Below are positions 10,322-19,979 of a stretch of 64,000 nt of DNA, in pieces. The DNA is from Spirogloea muscicola (taxonomy: Eukaryota; Streptophyta; Zygnematophyceae; Spirogloeales; Spirogloeaceae). A program made the translations under genes and the position numbers. A model generated the notes under the pieces. That model had not been told where the DNA came from. It did not search any database and saw nothing but the letters and a program-made list of their open reading frames with translations. The stretch lies in contig WELB01000262.1 of NCBI GenBank assembly GCA_009602725.1, positions 10,756 through 74,755 on the forward strand, given 5' to 3'. The first letter of the stretch is position 1. Each line of letters opens with the position of its first letter.

Positions 10322-10998
10322 GTGTATTTGAAACAAACGAAGGCCAAATGGCCAAGTACAAAGGCAAGCACATCTGAAGACCTACATAACCTACAACGGA
10401 TTGACCCGCTCAGTAACCACGGGTCAAAACATAAAGGTCGCTAATCGATGCCTAAAAACTAGATGGCAGATACGAAGCCCTTCTGCCACCAACTAGAGCT
10501 CGCCCAGCTTTCTAGTGTAAAGCATTAGCCTGAGCACACTGCAAACATGCTGAAACTCGTCGTTTTTGCGAGAACGACAGATATGCAGCTGGCAAGCCCA
10601 TCTCAGCCGGGAACACATCTGCATGTCGTGTGTAGCCTAGATTGGCAATCTTCTGAAGGAGAGTTTGGAAAGGAGGACCTCAACAGCCAAAGATGTCGAC
10701 TGCCGCTGGCAGGAGCTGATCGCATTGGGGGTAGCCGGAGTAGTGTTGCAGCTTTCTTTATTTTGCACTGCCCACTGCGTGGCCAGCGATGTGCGTTGAT
10801 GCTGGGAATTTGAGGCCTCCGTAACGACAATGTTGACCAAGGCCCGTGGTCCACCACCAGGTTGCACGCCCACAATGTCAAGTGTGCGGCGATGATGACG
10901 GCCCTGGGCATCCGTGGTGATAGGCATGATGTTGTTCACATCCACGACCGCAAGGTGTCCGGCGTCGCGCATCAAACCCGCCAGGGCATCGCGGCAGA
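10322..10998 (-). mobile_element. LINE family A fragment with endonuclease domain remnant (copy 1)
   Basis: Reading leftwards from about 10990, the frame gives HHRRTLDIVGVQPGGGPRAL, which aligns with the restriction-like endonuclease core of the intact frame at 13911-15449 (RRVDLVGVPLGGGKRLLMD). It continues towards the family A C-terminus (antisense to 10540-10800). The 3' UTR ends with the tail module at 10322-10378 (GGCCAAATGGCC palindrome). Frame changes are present. The 5' truncation lies just left of the hairpin that ends the next element (about 11000). Confidence 0.75.
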
Positions 10999-11690
10999 GG
11001 GCGATGGCTGGGATGGGCCAGCTTAGAAAGAGAATAGGAGTTAGTAATCGAATAAAGTTTCACACAAGCGCCAGCGCCAGAAGAAGAAGAGCTCGCCCAT
11101 AGAGAAGAGGGAAAAAAAATCCCTATATAAGAATCAAATGTAGGCCAAATGGCCAAGTACAAAAGCAAGCACATCTAAAGATCTACATGATCTACAGCAG
11201 ATTGACCCGCTCAATAAGCACGGGTCAAAACATAAAGGTCACTATCCGATGCATGGATACTAGAAGCCAGAAACGGAGCCCTTTTGCCACCAACTAGAGC
11301 TCGCCCAGCTTTCTGGTGCAAGGCACTAGCCTGAGCACGCTTCAAACAGGCCAAAACTCGTCGTCGCAAGAGCGACAGATATGCAGCTGGCAAGCCCATC
11401 TCAGCCGGAAACCCATCTGCACGTCGAATGTAGCCTAGATTGGCAATGTTTTGAAGGAGAGTGTGGAAACGAGGACCCAGACAGCCACAGATGTCGATTG
11501 CCGCTGGCAGGAGCTGATCGCATTGGGGGTAATCGGAGTAGTGCCGCAGTTTTCTTTGTTCTGCACCGCCCAGTGCGTGCCCAGCGATGTGTGTCGATGC
11601 TGGGCCCTCATATGCCTCCGTAATAACGTCGTCGACTAGGGCCCGTGGTCCTCCACCAGGTTGCACGCCCACAATGTCAAGTGTGCGGCA
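10999..11690 (-). mobile_element. LINE family A fragment (copy 2), head to tail with copy 1
   Basis: The frame 11711-11211 carries RTLDIVGVQPGGGPRALVDD, AALDICG-like text, YLSLLRRRVLACLKRAQASA and the C-terminus SDSDLYVLTRAY. The 3' UTR runs through the GGCCAAATGGCC tail (11140-11152) and a GAGCTCGCCCATAGAGAAGA block. It ends in the antisense hairpin GGCGATGGCTGGGATGGGCC near 11000, after which copy 1 begins. Its own start abuts the 3' end of the family B copy at 11691. Confidence 0.8.
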
Positions 11691-11935
11691 AAGAGGGGCT
11701 GGCAAAGCCAACCCAAAACGAATGGACGTCCAAAGCCAAAAGAAAGAAGTGCCGAGAAAGGACTACACTCCAAAGCGCGAGACGGTGCAGAGGGCGATGC
11801 AGATGGATGCTCAGCATCCACGTGTGAGCAACAGCAGATCAGAGTAACTCGAAGCAGGAATAGCGGCACTCAGCCGGGACCCGGAAGCAGCAGCCATAGC
11901 ACGGCCAGCGCGCGCGTGGACCGCGTGAGCCACAG
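11691..11935 (-). mobile_element. LINE family B 3' end, upstream neighbour of family A copy 2
   Basis: Reading leftwards, the C-terminal text SYSDLLLLTR precedes a stop near 11812. The UTR then shows CGGCACTTCTTTC, TTTGGCTTTGGACG and the stem-loop GGGTTGGCTTTGCCAGCCCC at 11695-11714. The coding part is only about 100 bases long. The region to the right (11936-12390) is GC-rich and not from this element. Confidence 0.75.
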
Positions 11936-12389
11936 CTCGTCCCCTCGCCGCCGCCCACCCGGCGGCCGCAACTGGCGCACCGCGATCTGCGGCGGCACCG
12001 CCGCGGATTCTTTTCCACGTGTCGGCGCTGCAACTGCCCGCGGGGATTTGGCGGGCGAGAGTGGGGAGCGTGGTGGGGCCGGGCGGGGCCCGCTTGCGAG
12101 GCCTGGGGCGCGCCCGACGTCGGGCCCGACGCCTGGCCCACGTCAGGCCGACGGGACCGGCGGCGGTACAGGAAGCTTATTTGGAAGGCAGAGCTATCAG
12201 CTTTTTCCTGGACAAAGCTCGCACTCGAGGTTTCTGAGAGTCTCCTTTCTGCGTGTTATCGCTTAGTGTCTTGTTTCTTGCGCCATCTGGCCCTTCCTGC
12301 CCTCTTCCCACCCCCACCCCTCCATTCCTCCTGGCACTGCTGCTGCCTCACTCCACTAGCAGCTCCAGTAGCTGCTAGATGCTAGTTGC
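11936..12389. other. GC-rich stretch without a recognised gene
   Basis: Long frames here are a product of high GC (for example 11661-12266). No domain or plausible splice structure was found. Confidence 0.35.
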
Positions 12390-12535
12390 TACGTCATAAG
12401 ATGTGCTTACCTTTGTACTTGGCCATACTGGCCTTCGATTGTTTCAAATACACGAAATTCATTTCAGGCCTTGTCCATTCTTACGGCTGGCTTCTCACAG
12501 CCACTGCTGTCAACCTGGAAGCGCTTTGTCTATCA
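12390..12535 (+). mobile_element. LINE 3' tail with palindrome and hairpin module
   Basis: GATGTGCTTACCTTTGTACT, TTGGCCATACTGGCC and TTTCAAATACACGA are followed by TTACGGCTGGCTTCTCACAG. This is the same order of tail palindrome then hairpin as at 13543-13715. Confidence 0.65.
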
Positions 12536-12739
12536 GTGTCAGGAAATGGGGCTACTCCCGCACAAGCGAAGCCCTACTCTGAGAGGGGCAAAGTGGCAGT
12601 TGTCGCGGGAAGCACAAATGCGGCGATGGATGTCAAAGACGAGGAGATGAGAAGCTCCCTCGAATCGAAGGGGACAACAGCCAGCCCGGAAAGAACTGAC
12701 ACAAAGTCCGAAGGCGCCGAAAAGCGCTCCAGAAAAGGC

Positions 12740-13160
12740 ACCGGAAAGAAGAAACCGCGGCTAAATTGACTGGTGGCCCAAAGGAATGGACAAAGTCTGA
12801 AGGAGCCCGATGGAGCAGAAAGAAAGCAAGGTGCCAAGTGCTAAGAGGCAACAAGGAAGAAGTGCTCGCCCATAGAGAAGAGAGGCTGGCAAAGCCAGCC
12901 CTACAGATAATGGACAATGTCCAATGCCAAAGAAAGAAGAGCCGGGAAAAAAGCATGGGGACTCTCAGTAGCCTCTAGTCAGTGGATACAAATCAGGAAT
13001 TCTTCTTGAATAGCTAGCAGGCCGGCAGGCTGCTCGGAATTGCAGAAGAAGAAGAGTTGCAGGGCCGGCGGCGGAGACGTCGGGAGGACGTCGCGCGCCG
13101 ACCGCCAGCAGCGCGCCCCAGTGGGGGCGGGCGCTGGCTCCTCCAGCCACCATCAGCAAT
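12740..13160 (-). mobile_element. LINE family B 3' end, minus strand, diverged
   Basis: The hairpin GGCTGGCAAAGCCAGCC lies at 12884-12900 next to GCTCGCCCATAGAGAAGAG and AATGGACAATGTCCAATGCC. The coding remnant on the minus strand ends SRRIPDLYPLTRGY with the stop at 12965-12967. A module GCGGCTAAATTGACTGGTGG at 12757 belongs to the block also found at 52973 and 45790. Confidence 0.65.
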
Positions 13161-13299
13161 ACCCAGTCGCCGCCTGGCTGTGCGTGGCCCGTTTGGTCGG
13201 AAGCGCGACCAGATTGATGGTCCAGTCCAGTCCATCGCGGGCCTTGGTTCCAAAGTACGACATGATTAGCCTACATGATGCTTGCTTATTAGTGTCTTT

Positions 13300-13542
13300 C
13301 AGCGCTTTTCGGCCCTTTCCAAGAAAAGATGTCGGTCCCGTTCGAGATTTTCCGGGCTGGCCTTTCACAGCCCTCGCCCTTTTCAGACCTTGTATATTCA
13401 TGTCGGGCTGGCCTCTCACAGCCATTGCCTCCACAGTGGAAGTGCAGTTGCATATCTCGCACTTTAGGCGCCGTCTCTCCCACCCTTTTAATAGGAAGAA
13501 GCGCGGCAGATTTTAATAGCTGCTAGATGCTAGCTGCTCCGT
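13300..13542 (+). mobile_element. LINE 3' UTR debris with two hairpin modules
   Basis: Two plus-strand hairpins, GGGCTGGCCTTTCACAGCCC at 13353 and GGGCTGGCCTCTCACAGCC at 13404, lie about 50 bases apart. This is the same period as the array at 7323-7545. No coding part was recognised. Confidence 0.6.
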
Positions 13543-13715
13543 CATTAGATGTGCTTGCCTTTGTACTTGGCCATATTGGCCTTCGATTGTTTCACATTCA
13601 CGATATTCTTCATTTAATATCAGCAGCCGTTTTTCCCTTTTGGAGAAGCTTTCTTCTTTCTCCTGGGCTGGCGGCCTCTCACATCCATCAGCGCCCCTTC
13701 AGTCGGCCTCCCCCT
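13543..13715 (+). mobile_element. LINE 3' tail module preceding the family D tandem
   Basis: The order is GATGTGCTTGCCTTTGTACT, the palindrome TTGGCCATATTGGCC, ATATCAGCAGCCG, then the hairpin CTGGGCTGGCGGCCTCTCAC. It stops exactly where the first family D copy begins (13716), so it forms a head-to-tail junction. Confidence 0.65.
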
Positions 13716-13976
13716 TGCTACCGTATGCGACTGTCTATGTCCCTGCAGCGCTCCCAAGCGCTTGCTTTGCACCGCCGCGCTGGTCGCGCCCTTGCAGCAG
13801 CCTCTGGCTTGCGCAGCGGGGTTGCTCTTCCTCCCCTCAGCTCATCTGACTTCTTACTGCTGACACGGGGGTATTGAGGGCGCCCTGTCTGCCTAGCCTT
13901 TGGCTCCGTCATGAACACCTGTATGCATCTGGCTGGCATTTCACAGCCGATTCTTTCATATCAGCAGCCGCTTTCT
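13716..13976 (+). mobile_element. LINE family D, 261-bp 5'-truncated copy
   Basis: It encodes YRMRLSMSLQRSQALALHRR through SSSDFLLLTRGY (stop 13875-13877) plus about 100 bases of 3' UTR ending ATATCAGCAGCCGCTTTCT. Read base by base it is identical to 15288-15548. The second family D copy starts directly at 13977. Confidence 0.85.
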
Positions 13977-15548
13977 TGGTCGCCGCTTCCCTCCATCTGG
14001 CCGTCCCTCCAAGGATATATGCAGGTCCTGCCAGAGCTCCCCACCCTCGGGGACTCTCAGTTGGCAGTGGCCATTTTGACCAGGAGTGTGGCACAGCGGC
14101 CGTGTTACCTCTTAAGAACGGTCCCACCTTCGGTTACCATGGATGAGGTCTATGCATCCATAGATGTCAGGCTCCAACGATGCCTAGCTGACATGATTGC
14201 TCACCCACTTCTAGAGCAGTCCCCAGCAGCACTGGTGCAATGTACGCTGCCCATCCGTCTCGGTGGGCTTGGTTGTCGCCCCTTGGTCCGCTTGTGCAGA
14301 CCAGCGTACCTTGGCTGCTGGGCCCAGGTGGCTTCGTCCATATCTGGACGATTCCTCCTTGGGCAACAACGTGTGTTGGCGCCTCACATCAGTACCGTGG
14401 TTCAGGGGAGTCTGCCTTTCCAAGTGACTCTCAAAGCATGCCAACAGGACCTCTTTGCCGCATACCCGCCTCTGGTAAATGAGCCTGTTAGTTTTGCTGC
14501 CTGGGCTGACGTTTCTGATGTCAAGGCTCAATCGCGGTTTACCCGTGCTGCAGACGAGCAACCACTGGAGCATCTCCGGAGTCTCCTCCAAGGAGATGCT
14601 CGAGGCCAGGCTCGGCTCCTATCTGTTTCGTCTCTGGGAGCGTCTGAGTGGCTCCGCGCTTTGCCTTTGCATGCGGGCTTGCGGATGGAGAATGCTTTGT
14701 TTTGCGATGCTATGCGCCGCCGTCTTGGCTTGCCATCCCTGTGCTTGGCAGGGGTGACCCAATGTGAATGTGGGCTTATTGAGCATGATGCATTGCTCAT
14801 GGGTGACCACATGCTCAGGTGTGCCAAAGGCAGTGAGCGCACGGGTTCCCACAACCTCCTACGTGACGCCATGTATGGCATCGTCAAGGAGGCGGGATAT
14901 CAAGTGGCGTTGGAGAGCACTGGGGTGATGCCCATCCTCCTCCGCAATGGGGTCCCTCGGACGAGGCGTGTCGATCTGGTCGGCGTCCCCCTGGGAGGTG
15001 GCAAGCGGCTCCTCATGGACGTTGTCCTCACCGACAGCTTCCGGACGAAGGGCCCCATTACTTCTGAGACCGGCTACGCTGTGAAGGTAGCCGAACGGAA
15101 GAAGCTGCACAAGTACAAGGACCACCCGGCGGGTGATACCTTTTACCCCCTGGCCATGGACATCCATGGGTGTTACGGGGGTCGGTGGTCCTCGTTACTT
15201 TCGCTGCTGGCCTCTCAAGCTGACCAGCGGCGCCGGGAGCAGGGTGCTGCCCTTCCCGGTGGCTCGGTGCCTTTGGGTCTGGTGTCCTGCTACCGTATGC
15301 GACTGTCTATGTCCCTGCAGCGCTCCCAAGCGCTTGCTTTGCACCGCCGCGCTGGTCGCGCCCTTGCAGCAGCCTCTGGCTTGCGCAGCGGGGTTGCTCT
15401 TCCTCCCCTCAGCTCATCTGACTTCTTACTGCTGACACGGGGGTATTGAGGGCGCCCTGTCTGCCTAGCCTTTGGCTCCGTCATGAACACCTGTATGCAT
15501 CTGGCTGGCATTTCACAGCCGATTCTTTCATATCAGCAGCCGCTTTCT
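13977..15548 (+). mobile_element. LINE family D, 1.57-kb copy with open frame for zinc knuckle and restriction-like endonuclease
   Basis: An uninterrupted frame (512 codons if counted from an ATG at 13911 in the previous copy; element part from 13977) ends at 15449. It is the C-terminal half of a non-LTR retrotransposon ORF. Landmarks counted from that ATG are LPIRLGGLGCR (113-123), the Cys/His knuckle QCECG...GDHMLRC (284-304), and the endonuclease core RRVDLVG (352-358) followed by LLMDVVLTD (367-375) and the KVAERKKLHKY lysines (392-402). This is a PD-(D/E)XK-type layout as in R2-like LINEs. The C-terminus is SSSDFLLLTRGY. The reverse transcriptase itself is missing by 5' truncation. With its open frame this is the best preserved and probably youngest copy here. 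Confidence 0.85.
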
Positions 15549-15778
15549 CTCCCTATCTGGCCGCTCCGGAGGATCCGGCGCCCACGCCGCTGCGGCCAGC
15601 GCCAGTGCCACAGCGCCAGTGCCACCGCCGCCGCCGCCGCCGCCGCAGAGGCCGCCGTGAGACCGGGAGTTCGCCCGCCTGTCTCTTCGAGCGCCGTCTT
15701 GACGGACACGGCGCAGGACGCTCGCCGGTGCCGGCTCCGCCATCCGGAGGGTTCCCGCTGCCGCGTTGGCGAGGCGCG

Positions 15779-17807
15779 ATGCGGGGCTTCCTGGAGCGGA
15801 CGCTCCACTGGGCGGAGGCGCGCGCGGCGGCGTCGTGGGCCGCCGCCGTCAATGGCGGCGACGGCGGCGGTGGCGGGGCCAAGGCTGCGCTGCTGCCTCC
15901 GCAGCGCGCCTCTCTGGGCCACAGTGGCAGCTTCCACGGCGTCGGCACCTGCGTCGGCATCGGCGGCGGCGGCGGCGACGAGGGCGAGGCCGAGGGCGGC
16001 GACCGCGTGCCGGAGCACGTCGTCGTCGCCGTGACGCTGTCGGAGAAGGGGCAGCAGGCGGTGGCCTGGGCGCTCGGCGCCGCGCGGCCGGGCGACTCCA
16101 TCACCGTGCTCCACATCATGGACCACATCCCCGGCGCCTGTGAGAGCCGCCGCCCCCGCCGCCGCCGCCGCCGCCCCCGCCGCCGCCGCCGCAGCCGGAG
16201 CTGGGCAAGCTGCATGCCAGCATCGCTGCCTCATTTCTGCCTCAGCAACAGAGGTTGCCTCAGTTCTGCTCCAAGCTTTCCGCTGCCTGACTGGCGGCTC
16301 CGGTTGTGGCTCGCGCGACCGCAGGGAAGCGGCCTGTGAACCGCGCGCGTGAGGGTGAGCTGCGGTTCTACAAGGAGCAGATTGGGCGCGCCTGTAGCGA
16401 GCTCGTCTTTGTCATCGACTCACTCTGCAAGGAGCGGCAGGTCTGCCTCCACTGCACTGCCGCAAATCCAGGGCCGCTGCCGCCTCTACCAGTCGAACCC
16501 CACTGCAGCTGGCCGCACTGACATGGTGCACGGGCACACCACTCGTGCCACCAGTGACTTTCTGCACTCATCTCATTGGGGCTTGCGGTTGGTGCTGGCC
16601 GCAGCTCTCTGCCACAATGCGCATCTCCCAGGGAAGCTGCGTTCGGCAACGGATCGTGGACGAGGCCATTGCTCTGGGAGCCACAAAGCTCGTGCTTAGC
16701 GTTTCCAGGTGAATGTCTACCACCGCCACCGCCACCGCCATTGCCACCATCTCTGCAGCCCGCCATGATCTGTTACAGGTTTTCCTATTACCTGCCATCT
16801 TCCACGACTACTTTTATGGAATGTTGGTGCCATGAAGCATGCCGTTTACCCTGGGACTGCCGCATGGGATTGGCAGTGTTCGCGAGTCTTCTGCGGCAGA
16901 CTTCTTCGTGCGCAGCATGCCGCGCTTCAGCACCATCCACTTTGTACGCGACGGGAAGCTCAAGTGTCGGCGGGTTGGGCAGGCGCCCATGTCACTGTGT
17001 AAGTCTTGGACTCTCCACCTCTACTAGTCGCTTTGAGCAGGCATTAGACTTGATAACTACCAAAGGCAAGGCCTTGATTTAAGGCCTTCATTTCAATGTA
17101 ACATCTAATCAACTGTGTGCAATGGTGGTGCAGGGTTCCCAATCGTGAGCAGGGCGCACGCATCGCAAGAAGCGAATGATGATAGCCAGCCCCTGGAGCT
17201 GGTCCTGTCAGACCGCCAGTCGATTGCCGCGCCCGTCGTCACCAGCATGGCCGAGTGGTTGGTCAAGCACGCCGCTGCCGCAGCTGCCCGCAAGGGTGCT
17301 ATCGCTGCTGAGGACGAAGCTGCTGTCGCGCCGATGGCTGCCGCGTTTCCAGCAGTGCCAAAGGCAAAAGTGCCATCCCTGGACGTCAGCGAGCTCCACC
17401 AGCCTCTTCTCGCTGAGGAGTCCCCCTCCTGCCACTCGCCAAGCATCTCCTTCACGCTGGCACCCACGCGAATGCTGGCTGCCTCTCCATTTTCCTCGTC
17501 GCCGAGCTCCAGTGGCTCGCAGTCTCCGTCCTCGGTGCTCGGCAGCAACCACAGCCTCCTGGAAGCTGCTTCCTCCTCAAGTGCGGCTGCTGCTGGTGAT
17601 AATTTGGTGGTGCAAGGCAACCGCCTCAAGCGTGCATTCAAGGAAGTAGGCATGATGCATGGTCCTGCGGAGGAGATGTGGGCCCTTGACAACCTGGGGC
17701 GCAGTGACAGCCTGCCCGTGCAAGTGGATACGGCAGCCGACACCTGCGGCTGGCCATTGCTGCTCCACGACCTGCAGGCCTGCGTTGCGCTTGGCAAGGC
17801 TTGTTGA
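15779..17807 (+). CDS. Universal-stress-protein-domain protein, five exons, 449 residues
   Basis: Five exons join in phase: 15779-16139, 16325-16440, 16632-16708, 16877-16998 and 17134-17807. The protein resembles the USP/adenine-nucleotide-hydrolase-like domain that plants place in front of receptor-like or U-box kinases. Exon 1 has HVVVAVTLSEKGQQAVAWAL and DSITVLHIMDH (beta1-alpha1-beta2). Exon 2 has ELRFYKEQIGRACSEL. Exon 3 has RQRIVDEAIALGATKLVLSV. Exon 4 has SSAADFFVRSMPRFSTIHFV then RDGKLK. The 224-residue last exon is serine- and alanine-rich, with no kinase or U-box, so this is a stand-alone USP protein with a low-complexity tail. The first exon is GC-rich with glycine runs, and a LINE ends 230 bases upstream. 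The ATG at 15779 is the first in frame before the domain. Exact ligand and role are unknown. Confidence 0.65.
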
Positions 17808-18603
17808 GGCAAGAGAGGGTGGACGGTCACTAAGCGGCCGCCGCGCAAGCCTCAGCTCCATGTTGCCCAGTTGAGGGCTGCGCGCCTGCCTCCTAATGGC
17901 CTACTGCCGCAGTCAACAGCCCCTCTGCTCACGCTCCTGTTATCTCAGCTGGTACATCCTGATGGCATTGCATTGCTGGAGTCAATGCAATCAAGAAGGC
18001 GGGGCTCTTGATAAGTAGACCTGATCACCAGCTTGTCCTGTTTGCAACGCCAGTTGCTCAAGATGTTGGACATCTCTAGCTGCAACTCATTCTGCTGCCA
18101 ATTGACAGCATGAAGGGAAACAGGGCCTACTTACCCACCCTTGTCATGTTCCTGCGGAGACACTCCGCCGCCAATAATGATCGGCCTGTATAACCAATCA
18201 ATATTGCAGCCAAGTATCCAACTCTTTGGTCCTGCGAGCTATTTGTGACAGGTTCTTCAACAGCATCTTATTGCATGCGTCCACTGTTTCCTGCCATGTA
18301 TAGAGGTTATGCCTTTGCATGCTGCTGTTGTACTGCATCTGGAGAGGGCTGACCGGGCCAGTACAGCAAGTCAAGAGAAGACACAAGCTGCAGTGACCAG
18401 ATTCTACTCCTCTCCCTCCGTGTGGGAGGTACTTCCACAGTGTTACAAGACCACTTGGTGCTTACTGGTCCGCAGATTGGCTATACAACTTAAACTTCGG
18501 ACCTGTCACCTCTCCCACCTCTCAAGGAACATGCTGTGCGCCTCTCCAGCAGCGGCCAAGGTAATTGCAGCATTCTATTGGTCATAAAACCGCTCTCTTT
18601 GTC
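17808..18603. other. Intergenic region between convergent genes, nothing recognised
   Basis: This is the space between the stop codons of the USP gene and the coiled-coil gene. A 62-codon minus frame at 18198-18386 has no known motif. No LINE module was seen. Confidence 0.4.
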
Positions 18604-19639
18604 TTAGCCTGGCTTTGATGTATCGAGCTTCAGATTCTTCTCTCGGGGCAACCTCTCCGGCATAGCTATTCTTTCACACACAGTGGCATTTACACTTCTC
18701 CAGTTTAATGTACCTCCAATCACATGTTGGATCTGGCTTTCCGCCGGTGTTGGGTCTGCAAGCTCAGGCTGACAGTCAGTCTTGATGCGGGCTGTGTCCT
18801 GCAAAAATCCTTCAAGTTCCTCATCTGCCTGGGCGGCAAAGCCCGCTTTCAACTCCTGCTCCGCCTGCTCGCCCAACCTGTCCACCATCTTCACTACTGC
18901 AACTTCCTGGTGTGGTTTGAGAAACAGTCACGGTTGAGTAAGCCGTCCAGCCAAAGCTTGTTAAATGATCGGAGTATTGCAGCAATTGACAGTCCAACAG
19001 GCCAGCTTGACTGCCAACAAGGGAACAGCGGCAGGACTCCTCATGTCTAGCACAGACTCAAGGATCCGCTTTTGCAGCCCAAAGCGGCTACACCAAGACC
19101 GACGACAGTCAACACCCTACGAAAAGGAGGGCGGTTGCAAGCAGAGGCCCGCCAGCTGGCCGGTACTGACAGTGTAAGGCTGGCAAATGCTAGTCACAAG
19201 TTGCACTCCTTTCAAGCAAACGGGAGGAGGCGCTGTCGGCTCACCGCGCGCTCAAGGCTGGCAAACAGGTCGTGAACCTCTGCGAGCGCCTGGCGGACGT
19301 GCTGGAGCGCCGCCTCCTCGAGCTGACGCTCCTGCGACAGCCGCTCCTCCCGCAGCTGCACAGCATGGGGGTCCCGCCGCTCATGTCAGTGCCGGTTCGC
19401 CGCCGCCGTGCACGGAGCTCGCAGCAGCGGAGCCGCCAGTGGCGCTGTGGAGGTCTGGCTAACGCGTCGTGGCGACGCAGGCCAGGCGGCGTGATGAGCC
19501 GTTTAGCGCAGCAACGGAGTGTATCGGGGGGGACCTTGGTAGTGAGGGCCTGCATCTCGGCTGTGCGCCGGCGCAGCGTGTCGTCGCGGCCCAGCAGGAC
19601 GCGCACGGCGTCGCGCACCAGCACAGCGTACCGCAGCAT
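18604..19639 (-). CDS. Predicted 172-residue coiled-coil protein, three exons
   Basis: Three exons, all in phase 0, run on the minus strand: 19639-19535 (35 codons from ATG, donor AAG|GTCCCC), 19355-19245 (37 codons, acceptor GCTGTGCAG|CTGCGG) and 18906-18604 (100 codons plus stop). The product begins MLRYAVLVRDAVRVLLGRDD and continues LREERLSQERQLEEAALQHV and KMVDRLGEQAEQELKAGFAA. It is predicted to be almost wholly helical with heptad-like spacing. The start is faintly reminiscent of the C-terminal helical part of sorting nexins (YADAVKxVLxRRD-like), but without a PX domain upstream I do not assign that family. It is divergent from the gene at 19980, with about 340 bases between start codons. 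Confidence 0.45.
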
Positions 19640-19979
19640 CCCGGCCGCCGCCGCCGCCGCCGCCGCCGCCACCGCGGGGTGCGGGATGGCGAAGGGACGA
19701 TAGCCGTGGAAACGGGAGTTGAGTCGAAAGTGCTAACGGGACGGGCAATTTCAATGGGCGGGACTGGGAGTCACTGGGGGCGGGAGGCCCCCAGTCGGCG
19801 TGAAGGCGTAGTGGGGCGGGAGACGGCAGGTCGAGTCGTTGAAGATGGTGAAGCCCAGTGGCCCGCTTTGATGGGAGACGAGCATTCTGAGGCCTGCTAC
19901 TTCTCCAACCTGCCGCTGTCGTTTCTTAGTGTTGCGCTTGTCTGCGGCTGTCGACGACACCGTCCCCCTCGAGGCCGCC
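19640..19979. promoter_or_regulatory. Probable bidirectional promoter between divergent genes
   Basis: The 340 bases separate the ATG of the minus-strand coiled-coil gene from the ATG of the plus-strand PH-like gene. The segment is GC-rich with a CCG triplet tract at its left edge (19640-19668). No TATA box is obvious. The promoter role is inferred only from gene arrangement. Confidence 0.4.

Noticed and set aside
10380-10450. Short sequence with GACCCGTGGTTA resembling a tRNA arm
   Set aside because: It is the antisense of the family A LINE coding end (DLYVLTRGY) and its UTR; no cloverleaf forms.
11661-12266. 201-codon plus-strand frame
   Set aside because: Antisense to LINE family B and extended by GC-rich sequence; no domain.
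15446-16339. 297-codon frame that joins LINE tail and USP exon 1
   Set aside because: It runs from a LINE 3' UTR through an intron; the USP start is set at 15779 by homology-like features and splice phase.
18604-19639. Sorting nexin call for the coiled-coil gene
   Set aside because: Only a weak resemblance in one helix and no PX domain; kept as an unassigned coiled-coil protein.
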